From Acidobacteriota bacterium (GTDB lineage: Bacteria; Acidobacteriota; Terriglobia; Acidiferrales; UBA7541): a stretch of 64,000 nucleotides of DNA. The notes beneath the pieces were generated by a model that saw only the letters and a program-made list of their open reading frames with translations, did not search any database and had not been told where the DNA came from. This document shows, one piece after another, positions 44,624 to 53,289 of the stretch. Made by a program: the position numbers and the translations under genes. The stretch lies in assembly GCA_021818865.1 (NCBI GenBank), contig JAKASX010000001.1:1-64000 (forward strand). The letters run 5' to 3'. Each line of letters begins with the position of its first letter. The first letter of the stretch is position 1.

Positions 44624-45349
44624 TTACGGGCGCGGGCGGACGGACGCGTCGGCGCGCTCGTCGCGATCGGCTGGAGCGGGGCGATCGAGGCGAGCCGGAT
44701 GGTCCGTGCGCGCGGCCACGGCAGCGCGGGCTTGCAGTTCGGCAACGTAACTCGTGTAGTTGGGATAGACCATCACGTGGAAGCAGGGCTCCTCGAATTC
44801 CTCGATGGCGTAGAGAAAACCCTCCTGCCGCAAGTGGAACAGGACGCGGCGCATCCACTCCTCACCTTGCCAGGACATGAAGCGCTTGGAAATATCGAGC
44901 GCGGCGCCGGTGAGATGCGCGGAACGGTCGGGGCCGGTGGCCTCGGCGGCGTTGGGGTCCCAGCGCGCGAGGCGCAACTGTTCGCCGACGCTGCGGATGA
45001 GGCTCGTGACGCGGAGCGGTTGACGGAAGCGCTCGAAATATTCCTCGCTCAGACGATCGAGGAAAAGCTTCGTCCACGGGCGAAGGAAGCGGTAGGGCGG
45101 AGCGATTCCGTCGAGATAATAGTAGGAGGTGCGGATGGGAACCGCATCGAGGTAGCCGGCCCGGTAAAAGCGCCAGATCATGGCGCGGTTTTGCATGCGC
45201 GAGAGGTGATAGGCGTCGGCGCGGTCGTTTTGAATTTCCTGGGAATAGGCGTTGGCGACGAGCAGCGAACGCGGGGCGTATCCTCGCGGAGGCACAGCCG
45301 CAGCGAGGGGCATGACGGCGAAAAAGAAAATGGCGAATAGTTTTTTCAT
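44624..45349 (-). CDS. DUF5715-like secreted protein with an M15-type metal site
   Basis: The 241-residue protein has a signal peptide (LFAIFFFAVMPLAAAVP). The C-terminal half contains RSAHLTGAALDIS (H-x6-D) and EEPCFHVMVYPNY (second His), together resembling the zinc ligands of M15/VanY peptidoglycan peptidases, with a nearby Glu. LRVTSLIRSVGEQLRL also fits that fold. The product is probably a periplasmic murein endopeptidase or carboxypeptidase; activity is inferred. Confidence 0.75.
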   Translation of the reverse strand: MKKLFAIFFFAVMPLAAAVPPRGYAPRSLLVANAYSQEIQNDRADAYHLSRMQNRAMIWRFYRAGYLDAVPIRTSYYYLDGIAPPYRFLRPWTKLFLDRLSEEYFERFRQPLRVTSLIRSVGEQLRLARWDPNAAEATGPDRSAHLTGAALDISKRFMSWQGEEWMRRVLFHLRQEGFLYAIEEFEEPCFHVMVYPNYTSYVAELQARAAVAARTDHPARLDRPAPADRDERADASVRPRP

Positions 45350-45482
45350 GGCAACCCAAAGCCAGACTAGAACCTCGCCCGGCAGTTTTTCAACCGGAAT
45401 TCACACAAATTTTCCAGAACGAAACTAGTCGCGAGCACAAACGGCGCTCCGGAACGAATTCTTTTCGCGTCGCGGCGGCGAT

Positions 45483-46412
45483 TCAGCCCGCTGCCACCGC
45501 CTGGCGCCGAGCGCGCTCGGCGAGCCACACGCCGACGGCGATCATCGAGGCCGGCAACGCGAAATAGGGGCTCATCGGCTCGTGGAGCAAGACCACGCCC
45601 AAAAGGATGCCGATGACTGGAAGCAGGAAATTGAGCGAAGCGACCTGCGAGGCTTCGAGGCGGCGAATCAAGCGGTAAAAAATCACGTACGCGACGACCG
45701 ACGACACAATTGCCATATAGAACATTCCGGCCCAGCCCTGCCACGGCGTCGCCGACCAATTCAGTCGCCGTGCTTCGATCACCGCAAGCGGCAGCGCCAC
45801 CACTCCGCCAATCACGCCCGCGTAAGAGGCCACCGTCAGCGGATCGTAACCGCCGGCAACGCGTTTCGAGCTGACGGTGAAGAGCGCGAGGCCGGTGGTG
45901 GAGCACAGTGCGAGCAGATCGCCAGATAACGCTCCCGACTGCCCGCTCAGGCCTTCGTGCGCTGTGAGCGCGGCCATGCCGCCAAACGCGATCGCCATCC
46001 CGGCGACTTTTGCCACCGTGAGCGATTCAAGGCCGCTGACCCACGCCATCAGCAACACCATCACGGGCCCGCAAGCGGCAATGAGGGCGACCTGCGGCAC
46101 GCTGGCGTCCTTGAGCGAGAGCGTGAACCCTCCCTGATTGGCCACCACGCCAGTGAGTCCGAGAAGCAGGAAGGCGGGAAGATCGGCGCGACCCAAGCGC
46201 GGCAGGCGATCGCGCCGCGCGAGGAGCATTGCGGTGAAAATCGCGCCGGCCACGACGAGCCGAAACGACGCGGCGGCCATCGCGGGCATGTGCTCGACCG
46301 CGACCTTTCCGGCAACGTAGTTGAACGACCACGCCACCACCATGGTCATCGCGAGCAGGATGGTTCCCGCGCGGCGCGGCGGAGCGGGCGCGAGACTAAT
46401 CGAAGACGGCAC
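45483..46412 (-). CDS. EamA/DMT-family metabolite exporter
   Basis: This 309-residue protein has about ten hydrophobic helices in two EamA repeats (first: TILLAMTMVVAWSFNYVAGKV; second: GDLLALCSTTGLALFTVSSKR). Internal repeats end with typical PxxxxLLGVVLLHEP. Family members export amino acids and other small metabolites. Its start overlaps the enolase-superfamily gene by 17 bases, so it may export or import a product of that pathway. Confidence 0.88.
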   Translation of the reverse strand: MPSSISLAPAPPRRAGTILLAMTMVVAWSFNYVAGKVAVEHMPAMAAASFRLVVAGAIFTAMLLARRDRLPRLGRADLPAFLLLGLTGVVANQGGFTLSLKDASVPQVALIAACGPVMVLLMAWVSGLESLTVAKVAGMAIAFGGMAALTAHEGLSGQSGALSGDLLALCSTTGLALFTVSSKRVAGGYDPLTVASYAGVIGGVVALPLAVIEARRLNWSATPWQGWAGMFYMAIVSSVVAYVIFYRLIRRLEASQVASLNFLLPVIGILLGVVLLHEPMSPYFALPASMIAVGVWLAERARRQAVAAG

Positions 46413-47517
46413 GGGCGACCGTCAACCGCTCGATCAGGGGAAGTTTCGGCGCGTAGCCGATGCCGGGACCCTCGGGCACGCGGATCGTGCCTTGCGGCGT
46501 AACTTCGACGGCCGGCTCGATGATGTCCTCGGGCCAGTATCGCTTGCTGGCGGAAACGTCGCCCGGCAGAACGAAATTGGGCAGGGTGGACATGGCGATA
46601 TTGTGCGCGCGGCCGATGCCCGATTCGAGCATCCCGCCGCACCAGACGGGAATGGCGTGGCGTTGCGCCAGGTCGTGCATGGCGCGGGCGTTGCGGTGGC
46701 CGCCGACGCGGCCCAGTTTTATGTTGATGATGCGGCACGCGCCGAGCTCGATGGCGGCGCGGGCGTGATGCAGTTCGTGGATGCATTCATCGAGGCAGAT
46801 GGAGGTAGCGATTTCGCGCTGGAGCAGTGCGTGGGCGTAAATATCGTCCCAATCGAGCGGCTGCTCGATCATCATCAGATCGAACCGATCCATCTGCCGC
46901 AGGAGCGGGAGATCTTCGAGCGAATAGGCGGAATTGGCGTCGGCCATCAGCCGGATTTTCGGGAAACGCGCGCGAACCGCTTCGAGCGCGGGCAAATCGC
47001 GGCCCGGCGCGATTTTGATTTTGATCCGCTGATAACCTGCGGCCAATTCCTTTTCGATTTTTTCGAGAAGTTTCTGGTGCGAGTCCTGGATGCCGATCGA
47101 AACGCCGCAGGGGATTTCCATGAGCGTTCCGCCGATCAGTTTGTGGAGCGGCACGTTCTTTTGTTTCGCTTCGGCGTCCCAAACCGCCGTTTCGAGGCCG
47201 GCTTTGGCCATGTTGTGACCGCGTACGCGATCCATCAGAACGCCGAAATCGGCGGCCGAGGCGAATTCCTTGCCGCGCACCGCCGGCCAGAGGAAATCGG
47301 CGAGGATGTGGCGCGCGGTGTCGGTGGTTTCCGGGCTGTAGCCGGGCGTTTCTCCGGCCGTGACTTCTCCCCAGCCGGTCGCCCCGTCGCATTCGGCTTC
47401 GATGAGCAAGATGCGGCGCTCCTCGGTGCGGCCGAAACTGGTCTCGAAAGGAGCGAGCAGCTTCATGTGAATTTCGCGAAGTGTCATCCGACGGATTCGC
47501 ATCGTTTTCATCCCCAA
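46396..47517 (-). CDS. o-Succinylbenzoate synthase / N-succinylamino acid racemase family
   Basis: This 373-residue enolase-superfamily enzyme of the MLE subgroup has a capping domain (LLAPFETSFGRTEERRILLIEAE) and a barrel with catalytic KIK (YQRIKIKIAPG), metal ligands in MADANSAYSL, MIEQPL and CLDECI, and the second lysine in NIKLGRVGG. The family includes OSBS (MenC, menaquinone synthesis) and N-succinylamino acid racemase. The adjacent GNAT gene favours the racemase role, since that pair is known from the D- to L-amino acid route in Geobacillus. No men genes are in the window. Confidence 0.88.
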   Translation of the reverse strand: MGMKTMRIRRMTLREIHMKLLAPFETSFGRTEERRILLIEAECDGATGWGEVTAGETPGYSPETTDTARHILADFLWPAVRGKEFASAADFGVLMDRVRGHNMAKAGLETAVWDAEAKQKNVPLHKLIGGTLMEIPCGVSIGIQDSHQKLLEKIEKELAAGYQRIKIKIAPGRDLPALEAVRARFPKIRLMADANSAYSLEDLPLLRQMDRFDLMMIEQPLDWDDIYAHALLQREIATSICLDECIHELHHARAAIELGACRIINIKLGRVGGHRNARAMHDLAQRHAIPVWCGGMLESGIGRAHNIAMSTLPNFVLPGDVSASKRYWPEDIIEPAVEVTPQGTIRVPEGPGIGYAPKLPLIERLTVARAVFD

Positions 47518-47589
47518 ACCAAAAATTGCGCGGCCTCTCGCGCGACTGGGCGCCGGCGTCGGGGCCGAAATTGCGGCTGCGGCTGTTGC

Positions 47590-48357
47590 CTACGCTTCGC
47601 CCTCCGGTTCCAGCACGTAATTCGCGGCGCCGTTTCCCGTTTCAATCGCGACCACGGCATAGCCGCGGCGAAACCATCCTTCGAGCGACTCGCGAATGCG
47701 CGTTTGCGCCTCGCGCGCCGCTCCGGTGTCGCTGCGCCTCCAGTCCGCGAGTTGCTTTGGCACGGACACGCGCTCGGCGCGCGAACTAAAGTTCTCGACG
47801 GGAGGGAGATCGCGCAGACAGCGCTCGACGCGCTCGGAACGCAGGTCCCATTCCGCCACCAGGCGGTCGGTGGGCAATCCCGAGTGGAGCGGACTGGCCG
47901 TTATGCCATAGCAATCGGGAATCAGACGCCGGACGACCGCGCCCAGACGCATCAGGTTGAAATAGGCGTTTTTCACTTCGAGCGGATCGAAGGTCCATTC
48001 GATGCGCTCGATGCCGCGCTCAAGCGCGTCCGTGCGCTGGAAGAGCTTCAGCCCGCGGCCGATGCCGCGATCCCGCGCATCGGGCAGAACGGCGGCCATG
48101 TGCGAATGCAGATAGGGCTTTCCGTCATGCAGACCGGCAAACGCAAACGTGAACCCGACCATCCGCTCGCCTTCAAACGCCCCGATCACCTGCCCGCCCG
48201 TTTCCACCGCGACGACGTAGAGCGTGAACGGAACTTCCATTTCCGGATCGCTCCAGACGGCGCGCTCGACGGCCTGGCAGGCGTGAAATTCCTGATGAGT
48301 GCGACAATGGCGGTATTCGATTTTCACTTCTGCTCGAAGCGTTTCGCCCGATTCCAC
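47590..48357 (-). CDS. GNAT-family acyltransferase (COG3375-like)
   Basis: This 255-residue GNAT protein has the acyl-CoA core AAVLPDARDRGIGRGLKLFQR and MVGFTFAFAGLHDGKPYLHSHM. The C-terminal half contains FDPLEVKNAYFNLMRLGA, typical of the predicted GNAT superfamily COG3375, which is often encoded beside N-acyl/succinylamino acid racemases and can act as the N-succinyltransferase. Here it lies between mazG (34-base overlap) and the racemase-like gene (72-base gap), fitting that pathway. Confidence 0.82.
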   Translation of the reverse strand: MESGETLRAEVKIEYRHCRTHQEFHACQAVERAVWSDPEMEVPFTLYVVAVETGGQVIGAFEGERMVGFTFAFAGLHDGKPYLHSHMAAVLPDARDRGIGRGLKLFQRTDALERGIERIEWTFDPLEVKNAYFNLMRLGAVVRRLIPDCYGITASPLHSGLPTDRLVAEWDLRSERVERCLRDLPPVENFSSRAERVSVPKQLADWRRSDTGAAREAQTRIRESLEGWFRRGYAVVAIETGNGAANYVLEPEGEA

Positions 48358-49196
48358 AGTTTGTCCAATTCCTCCAATTGTAGTTCTTCCAACCGGCGGC
48401 CTTTCCGCTCGGCCTGCTGTTCGATATGGCGGAAGCGGCGCTCGAATTTGCGATTCGCCTTCTTCAGCGCGATTTCGGGATCGAGGCCGAGGAAGCGAGC
48501 AACGTTGGCGGCGGCGAACAGCAAATCGCCCGCTTCTTCCTCGACTTTGCGATGATCGATCGCATGCCTCGCGCGTCCGCGCCGCTTTCCGCGCTTCCCT
48601 GCCCTACGCGCGGCGCGGCGCAGTTCGCCGAGTTCTTCCTCGATTTTGTCCGCAACGCCGTCGAGGTCTTTCCAATCGAAGCCGACATTGGCCGCGCGCC
48701 GGGAAAGCTGAAAGGCCTCGGCGAGAGCGGGAAGGCGGCGGTTGACGCCGTCGAGCACCGATCGCCGTTCCGGCTCGCCTTCCGCGCGCCGTTCCTCGGC
48801 CTTGAGTTCTTCCCATCGTTTCAGGACTTCAGCGGAGGTTCGCGCGCGTCCCGCGGCGAAAACGTGCGGATGTCGCCGGACCAGCTTTTCGCGAATTGCC
48901 CGCGGGACGGCGGCCGCGTCGAAACGCTTCGTTTCCGCGGCGATTTGCGCGTGGAAAACCACCTGGAGCAACAGATCGCCAAGTTCGGAAACCAGTTTGC
49001 GGTCGTCGCCCGAATCGAGGGCTTCGAGCACTTCGTAGGTTTCCTCGAGGAGGAACGGTTTCAGGGATTCGTGGGTTTGCTCGCGATCCCACGGACAGCC
49101 GCGTGGCGCGCGCAGGCGCTGCTGCACTTCCACCAATTTTGCGAATTCCCGCCCGGCGCGCGTGGCGACCGAGCGAACGGCTTTTCTCCCCGGCAT
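48324..49196 (-). CDS. mazG: Nucleoside triphosphate pyrophosphohydrolase MazG
   Basis: The enzyme of about 290 residues has two MazG domains. Domain 1 includes LRAPRGCPWDREQTHESLKPF, EETYEVLEALDSGD and ELGDLLLQVVFHAQIA. Domain 2 includes VGFDWKDLDGVADKIEEE and EEEAGDLLFAAANVARFLG. It hydrolyses NTPs to NMPs and PPi, cleaning up non-canonical nucleotides. A basic insert (RRAGKRGKRRGRARH) lies in domain 2. ATG 49196 is chosen because the frame upstream lacks conservation. Confidence 0.92.
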   Translation of the reverse strand: MPGRKAVRSVATRAGREFAKLVEVQQRLRAPRGCPWDREQTHESLKPFLLEETYEVLEALDSGDDRKLVSELGDLLLQVVFHAQIAAETKRFDAAAVPRAIREKLVRRHPHVFAAGRARTSAEVLKRWEELKAEERRAEGEPERRSVLDGVNRRLPALAEAFQLSRRAANVGFDWKDLDGVADKIEEELGELRRAARRAGKRGKRRGRARHAIDHRKVEEEAGDLLFAAANVARFLGLDPEIALKKANRKFERRFRHIEQQAERKGRRLEELQLEELDKLWNRAKRFEQK

Positions 49197-49769
49197 AAGC
49201 GGCAAACGATGCGAGACGCCCACTGTACGGCATGGCGCGCGGCGCGCGCAAGCCGCGCACGTTTGTGAGGAGCGATCAACGGGGCTGCAAATTCGTGACG
49301 ATTTCGGAAATCGCGTGGGTGTCACTGGTGTGGCCGGGTACAGCAATGTCGCGAGGTTTTGCACGCATGTCATGATGGCGCCAGGGTAAGAGCGAGATCA
49401 TGGCCACGCAAGGGATGGGTCTACGTGGGGGGCGAGCGCAGTTCACGCCGCGCGGCGGGTCAGGGGGGAGGAGCCGTCGAACGCGCACCGCCGTCGGCGC
49501 GTAACCGAGTAGATAGAAACCGCGTTCCCGCAACTCGCTGGAGGTGCGGCGTCGTTCGAGCCGGTTAGGCATGGCCAGGTTCGGCGCCCGCGCTCTCCAT
49601 GCGAGCATTGGAGCGTCCGCGACGACAGCTCAAGCGCTGCCTCTTCGCCGGATGGCCCGCCCACAGCTTGGGAGGGGCGCGAGGCGCCCGCCCGCGCCAA
49701 GCGTGAAAGGCTATCGCCGAGCGCCGCTCGATCGCTCGCAGGCCCAGGGCCGGCCGGAGGGGCCAGCCC
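49197..49769. other. Gene-poor stretch at the left edge of the accessory island
   Basis: In 573 bases I find no supportable gene. A minus-strand open frame (49276-49608) has no recognised motif and overlaps others. Composition is GC-rich with short inverted repeats such as GGGCGC-GAG-GCGCCC near 49675. Confidence 0.45.
49746..49768. terminator. Hairpin just after the DAC-domain gene
   Basis: GGGCCGGCC (49746-49754) pairs with GGCCAGCCC (49760-49768) at 8 of 9 positions. It begins 1 base past the stop of the minus-strand gene. No T-run is present. Confidence 0.4.
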
Positions 49770-51551
49770 TCATTCATTCACGTAGTAAAGGGCTGGATTC
49801 ATGGCGGGGTCTGGCACGAAGGGGGACCGGTCGATCCAGATCGTGGTTTGGTCTTGGCGCCGGATCCGCTCCTCCAAGCCGTCCACCAGTTCATTGAGGG
49901 TCTTGCAATCAGCTTCTGTAAGGTAGAACCGATGGGCATCAAGCCACTCGAGGTTCTGGCGGTAGAGCTTTCTCTCGATTCTCTCGGCGCTCGCCATCCC
50001 GACAATTGTCCCGATTGCTGAGTCAATTAGCGAGCGGCGGATTGCAGGCCGGGGGTCGGGTACAAAGTCGACGCCGCCGTCAGAGGAAACGATGACTATT
50101 ATGCAGGGTGCGTCTAAGGACTCGTAGTACCGTATCGCCGAATTGTATCGGGCTCCGCGGCTCGGGTCGCCATGATCTGTCGCTCTCCCGTCTAGAATCG
50201 TGCCAATCGCGTGGCAGACCCCCGAGGGTTCCAGGATGATCGCGCCGTCAATCGGCGTCAGATTTCTAAGGATTGTCTCATTTAAGGAGAAGGGTCTAAC
50301 GGACGTCGCCTGGCGCGCGAGGCGCGAGGCCTCGTCTGCGGCTGCTTCCGTCACAACGAGCATGGTGCCGTGGCTTTCCTCTTCAGCGACTCGAGCAAGA
50401 GCGACGAGCCTCTCGACCTCAACGGAGGTGATTCCGCAGAAAATCCTTGGGAGGTCCGTGCGGAGTTTGTCCTCATCAAATGGAAGTTTCGGTAGCGACG
50501 GTAGTCCGTACCGGACCGTCATGAGGGTTTGGCCCCCGTGCTTGAGTTCCCAACGATGGTGGTCGACGATCCGAACTTCGAAAAGGTCCTCTTCGTCCGC
50601 GCTATATCCTCGCTCCTGGGCCAAACCGTAAATTTGATCGGGATCGCAGTAGAGGGGCAGTTCGTCAGACGCGAGTTCGAGAAGTTTTCTCGCGGATCTG
50701 TAAGAGGTCAGCTTCACCGGCGCGGCAAGTGACACTTTCTCTGATACTGCGGGGTGACACTTCCTCGCAATCAGGACCCTCCCCGCTCCGGCCCCCTTTT
50801 CGTACCGCAGTGAAGAGATCGTCGTCAGGGTGCGGAAGAGGCCATACATTCCCTCCAGGGAGTTTTGGTCAACTCTCCACACCATTCCTGTCGTGAGTCT
50901 GTCTCCGGCAGTGCGGAGGAAATCGTCTGGGTCCCCGTGTGAAAGGCGTGCTCCCGGGTCTGGGCCACGCAGGTCCCGCTGGGCTGCCTCCAGAAACGCT
51001 TCCGCGGCAGCCTCGATGAGAGAGGTGGGGACTCTAACGTGCCGGTGTTCGTGCATTGCGACGGATGCTCGCTGCAGCCGTGGGTACGCGCTCATCACCG
51101 CGTGCTGCAACCCGAGGGCAACGCACACCCAATAGGATTCCACTTTCTCCGGATACGAGACGCGGAACTCCATATCCGACGGCTTCGAGTCGTGGGCCTC
51201 GATGGCTTGCCGGACGGCGTCTTGGATCGAGCGCTTGAATAGATTCTCATCCTGTCTCTGTTGGGCTATCGGATGGGACTGAAACATGGCAGCCTCAGGG
51301 TACGTCTTGCGTAGGCCCTCGGCTATCCGGGGAACCCCGTTGAGATCCTCGGACTGAATCCAAAACTCGTCCTCGGGTTCGATACAAACGTGGAACTTGT
51401 CGGGTACATCATCCGCAAGAATGCCAACGAGAAATACTTCGGGCTTAAGCCTTGCGTCCAGGCGTTCGAACAGACGCGCGGCCGTGGATTCTTGGCCGAC
51501 TCTGAAGTGGGGCTGGTAGCCCCACATGAAGTGTTTTATCACGTGCATCAT
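49770..51551 (-). CDS. Diadenylate-cyclase-type (DisA_N-like) protein with large N-terminal sensor region
   Basis: This is a 593-residue soluble protein. Residues ~425-505 resemble the DAC/DisA_N catalytic domain: TPIDGAIILEPSGVCHAIG holds the conserved DGA (435-437), and RGARYNSAIRYYE aligns with the GTRHR motif but reads R-Y-N (468-470). VIVSSDGGVDFVP follows as in DAC domains. The ~420-residue N-terminal part has no membrane segment and matches in layout the 'DACNV' sensor-type proteins described from comparative genomics of nucleotide signalling. The product would be c-di-AMP or a variant nucleotide, if active. It is monocistronic and its base composition is less GC-rich than its neighbours. 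Confidence 0.7.
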   Translation of the reverse strand: MMHVIKHFMWGYQPHFRVGQESTAARLFERLDARLKPEVFLVGILADDVPDKFHVCIEPEDEFWIQSEDLNGVPRIAEGLRKTYPEAAMFQSHPIAQQRQDENLFKRSIQDAVRQAIEAHDSKPSDMEFRVSYPEKVESYWVCVALGLQHAVMSAYPRLQRASVAMHEHRHVRVPTSLIEAAAEAFLEAAQRDLRGPDPGARLSHGDPDDFLRTAGDRLTTGMVWRVDQNSLEGMYGLFRTLTTISSLRYEKGAGAGRVLIARKCHPAVSEKVSLAAPVKLTSYRSARKLLELASDELPLYCDPDQIYGLAQERGYSADEEDLFEVRIVDHHRWELKHGGQTLMTVRYGLPSLPKLPFDEDKLRTDLPRIFCGITSVEVERLVALARVAEEESHGTMLVVTEAAADEASRLARQATSVRPFSLNETILRNLTPIDGAIILEPSGVCHAIGTILDGRATDHGDPSRGARYNSAIRYYESLDAPCIIVIVSSDGGVDFVPDPRPAIRRSLIDSAIGTIVGMASAERIERKLYRQNLEWLDAHRFYLTEADCKTLNELVDGLEERIRRQDQTTIWIDRSPFVPDPAMNPALYYVNE

Positions 51552-52038
51552 GGAGGCTCCAGACTAGCGGCGTGCCTATCCAGAATCAAGTGGCTAGTAC
51601 GCGGTGGTGTGGATGAAACTTAGCGGGTTCTTCCGACATCTTGGGCCCGAGGACTGGGCCGGGACGCGACGCATCGCCGGTGCAGACCACACGAGGACCG
51701 GACACACGCTCCCGAGCCGTACACAAGCTCCGGGCCTTGCGGGCGAGACCGGAAGAGCGTGGTGCCCAAACTTCGAGCCGGATTTGCCGGCTTCGGCCAA
51801 ACCCGATGTTGTTTGATGTGCGGGCCTCCGCAGGCGCGGAGTATGGTTCCGCAAAAGCCCTCCCCGAAAATGGGTCAACGGCACGGCATCCACGAAGCGC
51901 GCGCGGATGCAAAGGGCAAGGAAGGCGTGATGGGCGTGGCCAAGGAGCGCGAAGGCGCGCAAAAGTCGCTCGAGGACGGGCAGCCTGCCGGATGTATTGT
52001 CTATGGCTCGGTGGTAGTGGAAGTTCGCCGTGCTTTTC
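51552..52038. other. Stretch without a recognised gene
   Basis: The 487 bases between the DAC gene and the YdeI/OmdA gene contain only overlapping short open frames on both strands with Arg/Pro/Ala-rich, unrecognised translations. It may hold decayed sequence. Confidence 0.45.
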
Positions 52039-52290
52039 TCAGCGGTGAGGGCAGCCGGGCCAGCAACAGGGGCGGCGCATACCTTCCTTGAGTTCCGTGC
52101 GTATGCGCTCGACGTGCTGCCTTCTGGTTTCCGGTTTCTTGACGGAGATGGCCCAGCAGATCCACTCATTGCGCGCGAGTGGCGTAATGTCTTCCCATTT
52201 TTCCAGCGCCGCGGGGTCGGAAATGAGAACTTTGCGTAAATCCGCCGGTACGCTGTGTACCGCGCCGGGTGAGATTGCTTTCTTGGACAT
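52039..52290 (-). CDS. YdeI/OmdA-family small protein
   Basis: This 83-residue protein matches the bacteriocin-protection YdeI/OmpD-associated family (OmdA, PF13376 type): VPADLRKVLISDPAALEKWEDITPLARNEW, then a TRRQHVERIRTELKEGMRRPCCWPGC ending. Molecular function is unknown. It comprises only the conserved C-terminal module and lacks the DUF1905 domain found in longer members. ATG 52290 is preferred; an ATG at 52299 is also in frame. Confidence 0.85.
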   Translation of the reverse strand: MSKKAISPGAVHSVPADLRKVLISDPAALEKWEDITPLARNEWICWAISVKKPETRRQHVERIRTELKEGMRRPCCWPGCPHR

Positions 52291-52797
52291 GGGTCTCATT
52301 CTACATTTTGCGCAACCGGATGGGGAATCGTCGGACGCAGATGCGGATTATTTCTGGGGAGCAACGCTGGTGAGTATTGGAGCGGCGCGAGAGCACGTCC
52401 TTCCCGGTTGGGCTATCCACAGCCAGGGATGGCTGTGCCACCTGGGGCGGCTCGCGTGCGGCTAGGCGGGACGTGCGGGCACGTTGCAACGTGCCTCTAC
52501 CGAAGGCAGGGGTGGTCGCACTGCGGCAGCCCGCACGGGCACGAGTGCCCGTGCCACTGGAGGCGGCGACGGACGAAAGACGCCGGCTGGAAGCCGGCGC
52601 TACAACAGCCCGGAGATGGTTGCGACGGCGAGGGCGGGTTGGCCGGCGACGGGGCGCGATGGTAAACTCGCCGAAGACGGGCGAAAAACGGCGGATTTCG
52701 GGCGACAAAGGCTCAGCGGGTCCGACGACGGTCAAAACCCCTCGAACCGAAAGCGGCCTTGCCGAGTGCCGCGCCCGGCGCGCTGGAGAGCAACCCA
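52291..52797. other. Intergenic region carrying a hairpin cluster
   Basis: The 507 bases separate divergent genes. No gene is supportable; the main content is four different short palindromes at 52418-52599. Confidence 0.6.
52418..52599. repeat. Cluster of four distinct perfect hairpins
   Basis: Four perfect inverted repeats follow each other: CACAGCCA-ggga-TGGCTGTG (52418-52437), GGCACGTTG-CAACGTGCC (52478-52495), GCACGGGCAC-ga-GTGCCCGTGC (52533-52554) and CGCCGGCT-gga-AGCCGGCG (52581-52599). Stems are 8-10 bp with loops of 0-4 bases and spacing of 27-40 bases. Similar sequences are typical of dispersed intergenic REP-like elements. Confidence 0.75.
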
Positions 52798-53286
52798 ATG
52801 GCGGAACAAAACCAGAACGACGACACGTTTCGCGTAATCGATCGCAGGCTGTTCAACACCGAAGGCGAATTGCGCGAAGACGCACGCGAGCAGATCGAAC
52901 AGGAAAAGAAAGTCGAACCGGCGAAACCGGAGAAGAAAGGCGCCGGCGACGGACGAGAACGCGCGGCAGCTGCGCCGGAAGCCGGGCCGGCGCCAACCCG
53001 CTCACCCGCGTTTGAGATGCTGATCGATCTGGTGGCGCGCAACGCGGTCGCCCTGCTGGGTGGCATGGCCGACCCGCGCACCGGACAGCCGATGGTGGAT
53101 CTGGAGGGCGCGCGCGAGGTGGTGGACATGCTGGACGCGCTGCGGGAAAAAACGCGCGGGAACCTGGCCCAGGAAGAAGAACAGCTTTTGCTGGACGTGA
53201 TCGGCAGCCTGAAAATGAGCTATCTGGAAATGTCGAAGGCCGCCGCGGCAGCCGCCGCGCGCGAGAGGGGACGGGGCAAGCTCTGA
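52798..53286 (+). CDS. DUF1844 domain protein
   Basis: This 162-residue protein has a charged N-terminal part (FRVIDRRLFNTEGELRED, then a Lys/Glu-rich and Ala/Pro-rich linker) and a helical DUF1844 domain (FEMLIDLVARNAVALLGGMADPRTGQP, DLEGAREVVDMLDALREKTRGNL, EEQLLLDVIGSLKMSYLEM). Function is unknown. It precedes the MBL-fold gene by 3 bases and is likely cotranscribed with it and ribF. ATG 52798 is the natural start. Confidence 0.88.
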   Translation: MAEQNQNDDTFRVIDRRLFNTEGELREDAREQIEQEKKVEPAKPEKKGAGDGRERAAAAPEAGPAPTRSPAFEMLIDLVARNAVALLGGMADPRTGQPMVDLEGAREVVDMLDALREKTRGNLAQEEEQLLLDVIGSLKMSYLEMSKAAAAAAARERGRGKL

Positions 53287-53289
53287 GCG

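Noticed and set aside
46321-48555. Open frame of 744 codons on the plus strand
   Set aside because: It spans three well-supported minus-strand genes (eamA edge, enolase-family enzyme, GNAT). Its translation has no recognisable domain.
49276-49608. Possible small gene upstream of the DAC gene
   Set aside because: The 110-residue translation is Arg/Pro-rich, has no motif and overlaps other equally weak frames.
51594-52169. Possible 191-residue gene between the DAC and OmdA genes
   Set aside because: It overlaps the OmdA gene, which has clear family motifs, and has no recognisable domain or good start.
52418-52599. Hairpin cluster as a CRISPR array or integron attachment array
   Set aside because: The four palindromes differ in sequence, and there are no repeated units, cas genes or integrase nearby.
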